Under the pieces are notes generated by a model. That model had not been told where the DNA came from. It made no database searches and saw nothing but the letters and a program-made list of their open reading frames with translations. Position numbers and translations under genes: made by a program. Below, piece after piece: positions 51,660 through 60,960 of a stretch of 64,000 nucleotides of DNA (the first letter of the stretch is position 1; each line of letters starts with the position of its first letter). Source of the stretch: Poriferisodalis sp965208555 (lineage in GTDB: Bacteria > Actinomycetota > Acidimicrobiia > Acidimicrobiales > Poriferisodalaceae); the NCBI RefSeq assembly GCF_965208555.1, contig NZ_OZ242342.1:558001-622000 (forward strand). The letters run 5' to 3'.

Positions 51660-53390
51660 TCACTGATTCGCTGGGTCCGCTTGGGCGCCGCGCACGAGCC
51701 GCCCGGGACGGGCGCCAGTGAACTCGCCGTCGGCCGACACCTCGGTCCCGGCCACGAACGTGTGGCGGTAACCGGTCGACCGCTGGATCAGGCGCTTGCC
51801 GCCGCTCGGCAGGTCGTACACCAACTCCGGCCGACCCACACCGAGCGCGTCGAAGTCGACGATGTTGATGTCGGCTCGATAGCCGGGTGCGAGCAGGCCG
51901 CGATCTGCGAGCCCGTACGCAAGCGCGTTGACACGGGTTTGCTTGTGCACCAGAAACTCCAGCGGCAGGCCCTCGCCGCGGGTGCGGTCGCGAGCCCAGT
52001 GCGTCAGCAGATACGTCGGGTATGACGCATCGCAGATCGTGCCGACGTGCGCACCGGCGTCGCCGATGCCGCAGATGGTGTGCGGATCGGCCAGCATCTC
52101 GCGGATCACATCGAGGCTGCCGCCGGTGTAGTTCTCGAATGGGTACAGCAATAGGGCGTCGCCGTCGCCGTCCGAGAGCAGGTCCAGTGCCAGCTCCCAC
52201 GGGCTGACGCCCAGTTCGGCAGCGCGGGCCGCGACCGAGGCACGGGGATCGGCCTCGTAGTCGGGCACCTCGCCAAGCTCGAAAGCACGGGTGAGCGCGT
52301 AATCCATCCACTTGCTGAACCCGTCCGCCGGCCGATCTTCGATCAGCGCCCGACGCAGGCTCTCGTCGTCGCGCATGCGGGCCGCTCGCTGCTTCGCCGG
52401 CAAGTGCGCGATGTCGCGGTACGCCGGGTGATTGCCGAAAGGGTTGACCGACACATCGAGCCCGAGCAGCACGCTGATCGGGCGACAGCCGACCTGGCCG
52501 TTCGCTGCAACGCCGTCCGCGTTGGCCGCGTGGATCTCGGCCAGGGTCTCGCGCCACAGCTCCGGTGCGTTGTCGACCTGCAGCAGCAACACCGACAGCG
52601 GCCGGCCTGACAACTCAGCTGCCGCCCTCAGTGTGGAGAACTCGCCGGGCCCGAAGTCGGAATTCACTTGCAGCACCCCGGCACCGGCATGCTTCATCGC
52701 GCTGGCGACGGCAGCAAGCTCAGGATCGCCTGCCGACAGCGACGGCGTGAGACGACCGTCTGCAGCCTTGTGCTTGGTGGTTCGGCTGGTAGTGAAGCCG
52801 AGCGCCCCGGCGTCCAGCGCCTCGGTCACGAGATCGGTGATGCGATCGAGCTCGGGGGCCGTCGGCACCTCCGCGTGATCTGCCCCGCGCTCGCCCATCA
52901 CGAAGAACCGCAGCGCGCCATGGGGCAGCTGGCTGCCGACGTCCATCACCCGGGGGGTCGCCGCAAGCGCATCGAGGTATTCCGGGTAGCTGGTCCAGCG
53001 GAAGTCGATGCCCTCGGCGAGCACCGTGCCCGGGATGTCCTCGACTCCCTCCATCAGGTTGATGAGGTAGTCCTCAGTGCCGGGCTGCAGCGGAGCGAAG
53101 CCGACGCCGCAGTTGCCGAAAATCGCAGTGGTCACACCGTGCCACGACGACGGTGTCATCTCAGGGTCCCAGGTGGCCTGGCCGTCGTAGTGGGTGTGGA
53201 TGTCCACCCAGCCCGGCAGCACGAGGTGACCATCGGCGTCGATCTCGCGGCGCCTCCGGCCGGTCACCGCGCCGACATCGGTGATCACGCCATCAGAGAC
53301 AGCAACGTCTGCGATGCGGGGCGAACCACCACTTCCGTCCACCACTGTCCCGTTCCGGATGACGATGTCGTTCATGGAAGTGGGCGGCAT
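51660..53390 (-). CDS. N-acyl-D-amino-acid deacylase-like amidohydrolase
   Basis: This 576-residue amidohydrolase has the start DIVIRNGTVVDGSGG, the first metal motif DIHTHYDGQ, a Cys ligand in IFGNCGVGFAP and an Asp in GIGDAGAHVGT, all as in D-aminoacylase and related deacylases. The C-terminal LAPGYRADINIVDFDALG is the usual composite beta domain. The start may be ATG at 53375, which gives the exact family N terminus, instead of 53390. The gene is directly followed by a CaiB-type CoA transferase gene. Substrate specificity is not readable. Confidence 0.88.
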   Translation of the reverse strand: MPPTSMNDIVIRNGTVVDGSGGSPRIADVAVSDGVITDVGAVTGRRRREIDADGHLVLPGWVDIHTHYDGQATWDPEMTPSSWHGVTTAIFGNCGVGFAPLQPGTEDYLINLMEGVEDIPGTVLAEGIDFRWTSYPEYLDALAATPRVMDVGSQLPHGALRFFVMGERGADHAEVPTAPELDRITDLVTEALDAGALGFTTSRTTKHKAADGRLTPSLSAGDPELAAVASAMKHAGAGVLQVNSDFGPGEFSTLRAAAELSGRPLSVLLLQVDNAPELWRETLAEIHAANADGVAANGQVGCRPISVLLGLDVSVNPFGNHPAYRDIAHLPAKQRAARMRDDESLRRALIEDRPADGFSKWMDYALTRAFELGEVPDYEADPRASVAARAAELGVSPWELALDLLSDGDGDALLLYPFENYTGGSLDVIREMLADPHTICGIGDAGAHVGTICDASYPTYLLTHWARDRTRGEGLPLEFLVHKQTRVNALAYGLADRGLLAPGYRADINIVDFDALGVGRPELVYDLPSGGKRLIQRSTGYRHTFVAGTEVSADGEFTGARPGRLVRGAQADPANQ

Positions 53391-53457
53391 GGCAGTGAGC
53401 GTACTGAGTGGCGACACCCGGCTTCCGAAGCCGGCTGCGGCCCGCGGGTCGGCGCAA

Positions 53458-54480
53458 TCAGGCCGAAGCGGGGTCTGCGCCGCGGTCCGGTTGAGACCGG
53501 CTCCCGGCTCGCCGCCCGAACCAGAAGCCCGCACCCCACGAGAGATGCATGACCGCGAACGCCGCCACAGCTCGCAGCCGGTCGCGAGCTGCAGGCAGCC
53601 TGGTGTGCAGCCGGGCCGCGGCGAGCGCGCACGCGGCGAGGTACGCGGCCGGTGCAAGCCCCCCGCGCAGGCGGCCACGCAGCAGCTCGAACGCCGACAG
53701 CACCAAGCCAGCCACCAGGGCCGGTGCGGCGAGCTGCCGAGGTCGGGTCGAGCGAGGATGGCGGCCGATCACCACGCGCTTCCAAGCCCCGTAGTCGAAG
53801 TACTGGCGCGCCAGCCCCGCCCAGCTCGACCGAGGCTGGTAGTCGACGACCAGTGCAGGGTCGAGCCACACCACGTGGCCCTGCTCGCGCAGACGCCAGT
53901 TCAGCTCGTAGTCCTGGTTCCGCTCCAATGATTCATCGAATCCGCCGACGGACTCGAGCGCCGCGGCGTCGAACACCCCCAGGTAGACCGTGTCGGCAGG
54001 CCCCTCGTCGCTCCCCCGCCGGAAGGCGGCCGGGCCTCCCCCGAATGGCGAGGACTGCGCTGCGGCAATGACTTGGCTCAATTCGCCTCTGCCCACGGGC
54101 CGCTGCACGCCGCCCACGTTCGCGGCGCCGGTGCGCTTCAAGGTCGCCACCGCCCGTTCCACGTAGTCGGCGGGGATTCGGGCCTGGGCGTCGACTCGCA
54201 CGATGACGTTGCCGGCGGCAGCGCCGATGGCCGCGTTGAGTCCTGATGACGTGTTGCCAGCGGGATTCTGGATGACTAGCAACGGCCACGCGCAGCTGGC
54301 CGACGCAGCGACACGGCCGGTGTGGTCGGCGCTCGATGCCACCGACACAACCACGTCGAGCTCTCCCCGGTACGTCTGCGCGCTCACCGCATCCAGGCAT
54401 CCGGGCAGCTCCGCGGCACAGTTGCGCGCCGGAATCACAACGGTCACATGCGGCTGGCCGGCCGGGGCCGATTCGCTCAC
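53458..54480 (-). CDS. Family 2 glycosyltransferase (ExoA-like)
   Basis: This 340-residue protein has a GT-A domain: VTVVIPARNCAAELPGCLDAV, the metal motif RVDAQARIP (a DxD variant), GGFDES and NQDYELNWRLREQG as the acidic acceptor-side motif. C-terminal hydrophobic segments (about 250-310) anchor it. It resembles succinoglycan-type ExoA transferases that add sugars to lipid-linked intermediates. The GTG start overlaps the stop of the sugar transferase gene (GTGA), so the two act together in polysaccharide synthesis. Confidence 0.87.
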   Translation of the reverse strand: MSESAPAGQPHVTVVIPARNCAAELPGCLDAVSAQTYRGELDVVVSVASSADHTGRVAASASCAWPLLVIQNPAGNTSSGLNAAIGAAAGNVIVRVDAQARIPADYVERAVATLKRTGAANVGGVQRPVGRGELSQVIAAAQSSPFGGGPAAFRRGSDEGPADTVYLGVFDAAALESVGGFDESLERNQDYELNWRLREQGHVVWLDPALVVDYQPRSSWAGLARQYFDYGAWKRVVIGRHPRSTRPRQLAAPALVAGLVLSAFELLRGRLRGGLAPAAYLAACALAAARLHTRLPAARDRLRAVAAFAVMHLSWGAGFWFGRRAGSRSQPDRGADPASA

Positions 54481-55883
54481 CGGGCGTTGCGACGAGCCAT
54501 GACGACGAGGCTCTTCGCCATGATCTCCCAGTCGAGCACCGGCGACCAGTTCACGACGTACTGCAGGTCGTGGCCCAGCTTGTAGCCCGGATCGGTCTGG
54601 TAGTGGCCCTGCGTCTGCGCGAGCCCCGTGATGCCTGGCGGCACGTCATGGCGCCTGCCGTAGCCGGCGATCTCGCGTTCCAGCCGGGTGACGATTTGCG
54701 GTCGTTCGGGCCGGGGCCCCACCAGTGACATCGTGCCCGTCAGCACGTTCCACAGCTGCGGCAACTCGTCGAGACGGGTGCGGCGCAGCCAACCCATGCC
54801 CCTCATCACCCGCGGATCGTTCGAGGCAGCCAGCACCGGACCGTTGGTCTCCGCGTCCCGCGCCATCGTGCGGAACTTCGGCAGCACGAACGGCACCCCG
54901 CCGCGCCCTACTCGCTCCTGCCGGTACACCACACCCTGACCACCTGCGATCCTGACGTAGACGGCAACTGCCGCAGTGAGCGGCAACGCGAACGGGGCAA
55001 GCAGAGCCAGGTACGCCAGGTCCAAGATCCGCTTGAAGCGCAGGCGACACACCGGCAGTGCGTGCTCCCGGAGCGCCACGAAGGGCATGCCGCCGATCTG
55101 GCGGCTGCGCTGCAGTCCGAGCAAGGTGTCGGCCGGCGTGATCCGGCGGAAGACGCCGATATCGCGCAGCTCCAACTCACCGAGCGGCTCCGGGTAGATG
55201 GTCTCGAGCGGCTGGCCGGACAGGAGCAGCAGCTCGGTGGCACGCAGGCGATCCGCTTCGGGGATGATCAGCGCAGGATCGGTCAAGCTGCCCGCGACCA
55301 CTGCATCGGCTTCAGCGTCAGCAAGGTGCTCAGTGGCCGACCCAATGTCGTCAGGCGTGCCAACGAGCAGCATCCGAGGCCGGCCGATTCGCATGAGGCG
55401 CACACGGCGGGCACCCCAGCGATTGAACGAGATCAGCACGGCCCCCGCCACGGCGAGCACAACCAGATTGCCCCGAGGCATCAGGTAACGGCCCGTCAGC
55501 AGCGTGACCGTGGCATCGCCAGCCACCGCCATGAACGTCAGCAGCATGGCGCGCGGCAGCCACGGCCGATGTCCCAGGCGTTGCTCGAACTCGTAGAGCC
55601 CGCCGAAGTAGTAGACGGTCATGTGCAGGAACGTGGCCACCCCGAACCCGATCAGGTAGTGGGTGCGGGGGTAGGTGGGCCAGTCGAGTCCGAAGCGGAC
55701 CACGGTGATGGCCACCATCAGGCCGAACAGCGTCGCGGCGTCGACGACGTACAGGAATCGGAACCCCCGCCGTCGGGACGGCACAACGGATGCGCTCACG
55801 CGGTGCTCATGGTTGGCTGGAACACGTCCTGCGGCGATGTCCGGTGTGGCGTCCGGCAGTCGATGCTGCTCCTGGACCACCAT
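54477..55883 (-). CDS. Polyprenyl-phosphate sugar-1-phosphate transferase (initiating glycosyltransferase)
   Basis: This 468-residue membrane protein starts surface-polysaccharide synthesis by putting the first sugar phosphate onto undecaprenyl phosphate. The N-terminal half has four to five helices and a CoA-binding-like domain (MLLVGTPDDIG). The C-terminal catalytic half has KRILDLAYLALLAPFALPLT, QERVGRGGVPFVLPKFRTM, RRTRLDELPQLWNVL and SLVGPRPERP, the bacterial sugar transferase signatures. The ATG at 55883 is chosen over an upstream ATG because the first 34 residues there are unlike the family. It is divergent from the next membrane protein gene. Confidence 0.93.
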   Translation of the reverse strand: MVVQEQHRLPDATPDIAAGRVPANHEHRVSASVVPSRRRGFRFLYVVDAATLFGLMVAITVVRFGLDWPTYPRTHYLIGFGVATFLHMTVYYFGGLYEFEQRLGHRPWLPRAMLLTFMAVAGDATVTLLTGRYLMPRGNLVVLAVAGAVLISFNRWGARRVRLMRIGRPRMLLVGTPDDIGSATEHLADAEADAVVAGSLTDPALIIPEADRLRATELLLLSGQPLETIYPEPLGELELRDIGVFRRITPADTLLGLQRSRQIGGMPFVALREHALPVCRLRFKRILDLAYLALLAPFALPLTAAVAVYVRIAGGQGVVYRQERVGRGGVPFVLPKFRTMARDAETNGPVLAASNDPRVMRGMGWLRRTRLDELPQLWNVLTGTMSLVGPRPERPQIVTRLEREIAGYGRRHDVPPGITGLAQTQGHYQTDPGYKLGHDLQYVVNWSPVLDWEIMAKSLVVMARRNAR

Positions 55884-56011
55884 CGGGCCGATACTACGCT
55901 GCGCCCCTCCGGACGGTGGGTGCGGCGATCGGCATCGCAGCGAACAAGAGCGGAAAGCAACTGGTGCAACAGCGGGACGGTTCACCCAGCGGCGCAGCGT
56001 CTAGGCGACCC

Positions 56012-57586
56012 ATGGCTCGACTGCGTTCGGGCTGGACCGTCGTGGTCCTCATCTGCCTCGGCGTGCTGCTGCTGTGGGCACCCGACCTCAACCTGCCGCT
56101 GGGCAACAGCGATGACGGCCGGATCTTCGGCCGTGCGGGAATCCAGGCACGCAACTTCTGGGATCTCGGACCGCTTGACTCCAGCCTGGGTGCGAGGACT
56201 GACCCGTTCATCCGGGCCGAATTCGAGGTGCCGCCACGTGCCGAGCCGCCGATCGAAGCAGTCACCTACGCACATCACCCACCGCTGAAGCAGTTCCTCA
56301 CCATCGTCTCGGTCGGCGCGCTGGGCGACAGCCCGCCCGCGGTGCGCATCACCGACTTCCTGCTCGGCGCCGCCACCGTGGCATTCATGGCCGCTCTGCT
56401 GCGCGCCGTGGGCATGCGATGGGGACCGACGCTGCTCGCCTTGCTGGTCATGGTGAGCACGGGCTTCTTCTATGTGTACGCCCGCATGGGCATCAGCTTC
56501 TCGATGCTGCTGGCGCTGACAGCGGCTATCGCATGGCTGCGCCAGGCCGAACGGCCATCACCCTGGGCGCTCGCAGGCGCCGGCGCGCTGGCTGCTCTCA
56601 CGGCGATGCACTCCTGGATTGCCATCGCATCGCTGGGACTGCTGCTGCCCTGGCTGTTCATCGGGACGCTGCGACGGCGACGTACCGAAGCCGGCCACAG
56701 CCCTCTCACGATGGCAAAGACAGGGATGGCTGGGTGGCTGCGCCTCGGGTGGTCACCGGCCCTGACCGCGGTCACCGCAGGGGCGCTGCTGGGCTGCCTG
56801 CTGACCGCCGGCTGGCTGTTGAACGCGACCGACATCTCCGAGCTCAGCGAGAGAGTCGCGTTCCGGACCGGCAACGACGTCTCGACCGCCGCCGAACAGG
56901 CCCAGTTTACCTTCGGCGAATTCCTCCAGCGCCAGTGGACCTTCGCAGGTCACGAGCTGCTGACGTCATGGTGGCTGCGCCTGTTGTTCCTCCCAGCGCT
57001 GATTGCGGGACTCGTCGATCGTCGAACCCGCGGCCCGGTGGTGGTGACGCTCGCCGTGGCCATGTCGCTGACGTTCGCGCTGCAGCAGGGTGCGTGGATC
57101 CATCGCCTGTGGAACTTCCCATGGGTGGCCCCCACATCCATCGGCATAGCGGCGCTTGCTGACGCAGTCGGTCGACTGCTGCGCGGCCCCACTGCCAGGT
57201 TCCGAGCGCCGCTCGGAGCTGCCGCGGCGGCAGTGACGCTGGTGACGCTGGCATTCGTGGTGACAGGCTCAACGCGGGACTTCTATCTCGAGCGTCCAGC
57301 AGACGCCGGCGCCGTTCTGGAACAGGCACGGGATGAGCCACGGGTCGCCGAGGCCGAGGTGGCGTGGTTCACCTCGGGCATCTGGACACCCCGCTGGATC
57401 TCGTACTACCTCGACCTGCCGGTGTGGATGCTCGACGAGTCGAACCTCGGCCAAGTCGCCGCGACCGATGTGATCCTGGTTCGCAACGACCGGGTGCCCT
57501 CCTTCGTGCCGCCCGAATCGATGGCCGCGCCGCTCGCCGTCGGCGAGGAGTACACGCTGATCTCGGGGGCCGCGTTGGCAGAGTGA
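56012..57586 (+). CDS. Membrane glycosyltransferase (GT-C, ArnT/PMT-like)
   Basis: This 524-residue protein has about ten or eleven membrane helices. The acidic loop after the first helix contains NSDDGRIFGRAGIQARNFWD, the GT-C catalytic position, and the next loop contains AHHPPLKQFL, similar to the HPP motif of ArnT-like and dolichyl-P-Man-type enzymes. It probably transfers a sugar from a polyprenyl phosphate donor at the outer membrane face. The ATG at 56012 is chosen because the longer frame runs into the divergent sugar transferase gene. It is convergent with galE. Confidence 0.8.
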   Translation: MARLRSGWTVVVLICLGVLLLWAPDLNLPLGNSDDGRIFGRAGIQARNFWDLGPLDSSLGARTDPFIRAEFEVPPRAEPPIEAVTYAHHPPLKQFLTIVSVGALGDSPPAVRITDFLLGAATVAFMAALLRAVGMRWGPTLLALLVMVSTGFFYVYARMGISFSMLLALTAAIAWLRQAERPSPWALAGAGALAALTAMHSWIAIASLGLLLPWLFIGTLRRRRTEAGHSPLTMAKTGMAGWLRLGWSPALTAVTAGALLGCLLTAGWLLNATDISELSERVAFRTGNDVSTAAEQAQFTFGEFLQRQWTFAGHELLTSWWLRLLFLPALIAGLVDRRTRGPVVVTLAVAMSLTFALQQGAWIHRLWNFPWVAPTSIGIAALADAVGRLLRGPTARFRAPLGAAAAAVTLVTLAFVVTGSTRDFYLERPADAGAVLEQARDEPRVAEAEVAWFTSGIWTPRWISYYLDLPVWMLDESNLGQVAATDVILVRNDRVPSFVPPESMAAPLAVGEEYTLISGAALAE

Positions 57587-57624
57587 GGCGGGTCTGCTGC
57601 GCAGCGTTCGCGGCACTGCCTCAG

Positions 57625-58635
57625 CTAGTACGCGGAGGCATCGGGGCGGCAGTTCACAAATCGCCAGTGATCGGCCAGCATCTGGGCCACGTCGCGCTCC
57701 GCATTCCAGCCGAGTTCATCGGCAGCGCGACTGCAGTCCGCCCACGACTCGACGATGTCACCCGGCCGGCGGGCCGTGATCTCGTACGGGATCGGCCGAC
57801 CGGTGGCGGTTTCGGCCGCGGCAGCCAGCTCGAGAACCGTGGTGCCCACCCCTGTGCCCAGGTTGAATACGCGGCACTGATGGGAGCCGAGATCGGCCTC
57901 CAGCGCCGCCAGGTGCCCCTCGGCGAGATCCATCACATGGACGAAGTCGCGCACGGCCGTGCCGTCGCGGGTGTCGTAGTCATCGCCGAAGACCTGCAAC
58001 CGGTCGCTCTCCCCCAGCGCCACGCGCATGACGGCGGGCACGAGATTCTGGCCGGCGGCGACCGGCAGCTCTCCGATGCGTCCCGAACCGTGCGCCCCGA
58101 CAGGGTTGAAGTAGCGCAAGATGACGACCCGCAGACCGGAGGATGCCGCTGCGTCAGCGAGGATGCGCTCGCACATCAGCTTCGTGGTGCCGTACGGGCT
58201 CTGAGGCGCAGGGGGTGTCTCCTCAGTGACGGGCAACTGCCCGGCGGTGCCGTACACCACTGCCGACGAGCTGAACACGAAGCGATCGATGCCGCGTTCG
58301 ACCGCGATCTCGGCCAGGCTCAGCGTCGAGAGCAGGTTGTTCCGGTAGTACCGCAGCGGATCAGCAAACGACTCCGGAATGCTCTTGTGCGCCGCGAAAT
58401 GCACGATCGAATCGACGTCGTGCTCGTCGCAGAGCCGCCGGACTGCGGTGCCGTCTGCTGCATCGCCCTCGATGACGGTCAGATCCGGAGTCGTCAGCAT
58501 TCGAAGCTCGGCGACCACGTCTGGGCGGGCGTTGGAGAAATCATCGAGCATGACGACATGGCGTCCTGCCGCATGAAGGGCAACTACTGCGTGGCTTCCG
58601 ACGTATCCGGCTCCGCCGGAGACGAGCGTCGTCAT
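57625..58635 (-). CDS. galE: UDP-glucose 4-epimerase
   Basis: This 336-residue enzyme interconverts UDP-glucose and UDP-galactose. The NAD motif GGAGYVGS (7-14), the SSSAVVYG strand, the catalytic YGTTK (Tyr-x3-Lys), the RYFNPVGAHGSG sugar-binding loop and YDTRDGTAVRDFVHV are all present. The ATG at 58635 gives the family N terminus. It supplies a sugar nucleotide for the glycan genes beside it and is divergent from the DUF3048 lipoprotein gene. Confidence 0.95.
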   Translation of the reverse strand: MTTLVSGGAGYVGSHAVVALHAAGRHVVMLDDFSNARPDVVAELRMLTTPDLTVIEGDAADGTAVRRLCDEHDVDSIVHFAAHKSIPESFADPLRYYRNNLLSTLSLAEIAVERGIDRFVFSSSAVVYGTAGQLPVTEETPPAPQSPYGTTKLMCERILADAAASSGLRVVILRYFNPVGAHGSGRIGELPVAAGQNLVPAVMRVALGESDRLQVFGDDYDTRDGTAVRDFVHVMDLAEGHLAALEADLGSHQCRVFNLGTGVGTTVLELAAAAETATGRPIPYEITARRPGDIVESWADCSRAADELGWNAERDVAQMLADHWRFVNCRPDASAY

Positions 58636-58815
58636 GGAGGCAGTGTGCCACCGTCGGTCGAGAGGCGACCGGTATGGTGAATGTTCGGTCGGATGGCCCC
58701 GGTGGCCCTGCTGCAATTGTCGAGGAGCAGACCCTTGGAGCGTGTCCGTGAACCGTTCGCCGAAGGCAACCCGGGCGCGGTGAGGATCTGTCGCAATAGG
58801 CGAGCCTCTGCAGTC

Positions 58816-59937
58816 ATGGCGCACCGGAGCTGGGTGACTTGGCTCGCAGTTTTGATGTTGCTTTCGGCGTGCTCGTCCATCACGGTGCCGCCGACGACCG
58901 TCGTCGATACCTTGCCGACCACCTCAACAGCTCCGACCGTGACACAGACGACGGTCGCACCCTCCGCCAGCACCGCTCCGGCGACCACCAGTGCGCCAGT
59001 CACGTCGGTGGCCGTTGCCGAGCCTGCTGCCGCTACCACGACGGCTGCGCCGCAGTTCACCGCGCCGTTCACCGGCTTGCCGACACCCACCGAACTGCTG
59101 CGACCCGCCGCAGTCGTGAAGATCGACAACCACCCCCGCGCCTTGCCCCAATGGGGTCTCAACCAAGCCGACGTCGTCTACGAGGAACTCGTCGAAGCCC
59201 GGCTCACACGATTCGCAGCGATCTTCCATTCCACGAATGCCGAGGTGGTCGGCCCTGTCCGATCGGCTCGCACCGGCGATTTTGCGCTGCTGTCCAATCT
59301 CAACCGGCCGATCTTCGTGAACTCGGGCGCCAACGACTACACCGCGCGGGCGCTCCGCAGGGTCGACGCGATCGCCATCATCGACGGGGCCCCCATCGCC
59401 AAGGGAGTCTTCGAGCGCTCGCCGGAAAAGAACGCACCCCACAATCTCATCACCGACACTGCTCGCATCTATGCCGCAGGCGCTGCTGAGGGCAGGACGC
59501 CGCCGAAGTACTTGCGGTTCCGTGCCGAGGGCGAACCGCTGCCGCGAGGCACAGCGGTCAGCGGCGTGGATGTCGACTTCGGCCAGATCAAGGCGTCATA
59601 CCGCTGGGACGCCGCTGCGAGCGGCTGGGCTCGCACACAGAACGGCAAGGACCACACCGACTTCAACGGCGTGCGCATTGCGCCCGAGAACGTCATCGTG
59701 CAATTCGTTCGGTATCGCCAGAGCCCCGCAAACGCCGCAACACCGGAGCCGGTGCTGACCGGCAGCGGGGAAGCCTGGATCTTCAGCGACGGCATGCTGG
59801 TGCGGGGCACCTGGGAGCGCCGGTCCGAGCTCGACGTGACGGTGTTCCGCTCCGACAACGCCCTCATCGTGCCGCTGACACCGGGACGTACCTGGATCGC
59901 CCTCGCCCGGGCGGGCACGGCCGAAGTGATTCAGTGA
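58816..59937 (+). CDS. DUF3048 (YerB-like) lipoprotein
   Basis: This 373-residue secreted lipoprotein has a lipobox LLSACSS (lipid-linked Cys at about 19) and a Thr/Ala/Pro-rich linker of about 60 residues. The globular domain has DNHPRALPQWGLNQADVVYEELVE, FHSTNAEVVGPVRSAR and ENVIVQFVRYR, typical of DUF3048. YerB-type proteins are found on the surface of Gram-positive bacteria with unknown function. The ATG at 58816 fits the signal; an in-frame ATG at 58681 would add 45 unlikely residues. A 6-base inverted repeat (CGGTCG/CGACCG) lies in the divergent promoter region with galE. Confidence 0.85.
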   Translation: MAHRSWVTWLAVLMLLSACSSITVPPTTVVDTLPTTSTAPTVTQTTVAPSASTAPATTSAPVTSVAVAEPAAATTTAAPQFTAPFTGLPTPTELLRPAAVVKIDNHPRALPQWGLNQADVVYEELVEARLTRFAAIFHSTNAEVVGPVRSARTGDFALLSNLNRPIFVNSGANDYTARALRRVDAIAIIDGAPIAKGVFERSPEKNAPHNLITDTARIYAAGAAEGRTPPKYLRFRAEGEPLPRGTAVSGVDVDFGQIKASYRWDAAASGWARTQNGKDHTDFNGVRIAPENVIVQFVRYRQSPANAATPEPVLTGSGEAWIFSDGMLVRGTWERRSELDVTVFRSDNALIVPLTPGRTWIALARAGTAEVIQ

Positions 59938-59944
59938 TCTGGAT

Positions 59945-60370
59945 TCAGGTGAACTCGTGTCGAGGCACATCTGACCACAGGCGCTCGAGGTCGTAGTACT
60001 CGCGGCTGGGCTCGTGGAATACATGCGCCACAAACTCACCAAAGTCGAGCAGTACCCACTGCGCGTCGTCGAGACCCTCCGTTCGGATCGGTCCGGAACC
60101 TCCGGCCGCCTTCACGTGCGCTTCCATCAACTCGGCGATGCGTCGCACGCGCCGCACATTGGGAGCGCTCGCGATGATGAACCAATCGGTGATCGCCAGC
60201 ACATCGCCCACGTCGAGCGCCACGACGCGCTCGGCGGACATCTCTGCTGCGCCGTCCGCCGCGGCCTGAACCAACGGTGGCACGCCGACGTCCGGGCTGA
60301 TCAGACCCTGTCCGACGGCGTGAACCCCGGAAGAAGCCGGGGACGCCTGCGGAACCGATGCCACGTTCAC
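59945..60370 (-). CDS. rsfS: Ribosome silencing factor RsfS
   Basis: This 141-residue protein of the RsfS/Iojap family blocks joining of ribosomal subunits by binding L14 under starvation. The core VVALDVGDVLAITDWFIIASAPNVRRVRRIAELMEAH and WVLLDFGEFVAHVFHEPSREYYDLERLW segments are highly characteristic. A 40-residue N-terminal extension is longer than usual. The GTG start overlaps the nadD stop (GTGA), the common nadD-rsfS pairing. It ends 7 bases from the convergent lipoprotein gene. Confidence 0.93.
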   Translation of the reverse strand: MNVASVPQASPASSGVHAVGQGLISPDVGVPPLVQAAADGAAEMSAERVVALDVGDVLAITDWFIIASAPNVRRVRRIAELMEAHVKAAGGSGPIRTEGLDDAQWVLLDFGEFVAHVFHEPSREYYDLERLWSDVPRHEFT

Positions 60371-60960
60371 GGAGAATAGAGCCTGTGCTCCGCGATGTAG
60401 CCCATGACGGCAGGTGGCACGAGCCGCGCCGCCTCGGAGGCGATGTCCTGTCGGCGGCGTCGGGCCAGCAGTCCGCGCACCTGCGTGGCTGACGCCGGAA
60501 TGGGTTCCATCTCCACCGTGCAGGTGCGCCAGCCTTCGACACCAAGGGGCGGCTCGCCTCGCGGCTGCAGGATTGCGAGCGTCGCCAGCTCAGCCAGCTC
60601 GTCGGCACGGTGCCAGGTCGACACGCCGCTCGCTGCAGTGGGACCCATCACCAGCAGCGTCTCGGTTCCCGGTCGCTCGAGCTCCGCGACCGTGTCAATG
60701 GTGTAGGTCGGCCCGCCTCGCCGGATCTCCAGATCGCTCACCACGACGCCGTCGAGGTCGCGAAAGGCCAGCAGCGCCATGGCGAACCGGTGATGGGCCG
60801 GGGTCACGATCCGCTCGGCTGACTTCTGCCACGGATCGTTCGCCACGATGACGTGGAGCGCGCCGGCATCAAGCTGCTCCCGCGCGCAGATCGCAGCGGC
60901 AACGTGACCGGCGTGGGGCGGGTCGAACGTGCCCCCGAAGATCGCTTGTCGCGGCGGCAC
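60367..60960 (-). CDS. nadD: Nicotinate-nucleotide adenylyltransferase NadD
   Basis: NadD makes nicotinic acid adenine dinucleotide in NAD synthesis. The 197-residue protein has GGTFDPPHAGHV (nucleotidyltransferase HxGH) at the N terminus and the ATP motif PASATQVRG near the C terminus. The usual GxD in the middle (before the Trp) is replaced by MGPTAASGVSTW, a variation of the substrate loop. It is co-transcribed with rsfS. The gene starts just before a 353-base intergenic region shared with the divergent sigma factor gene. Confidence 0.93.
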   Translation of the reverse strand: MPPRQAIFGGTFDPPHAGHVAAAICAREQLDAGALHVIVANDPWQKSAERIVTPAHHRFAMALLAFRDLDGVVVSDLEIRRGGPTYTIDTVAELERPGTETLLVMGPTAASGVSTWHRADELAELATLAILQPRGEPPLGVEGWRTCTVEMEPIPASATQVRGLLARRRRQDIASEAARLVPPAVMGYIAEHRLYSP

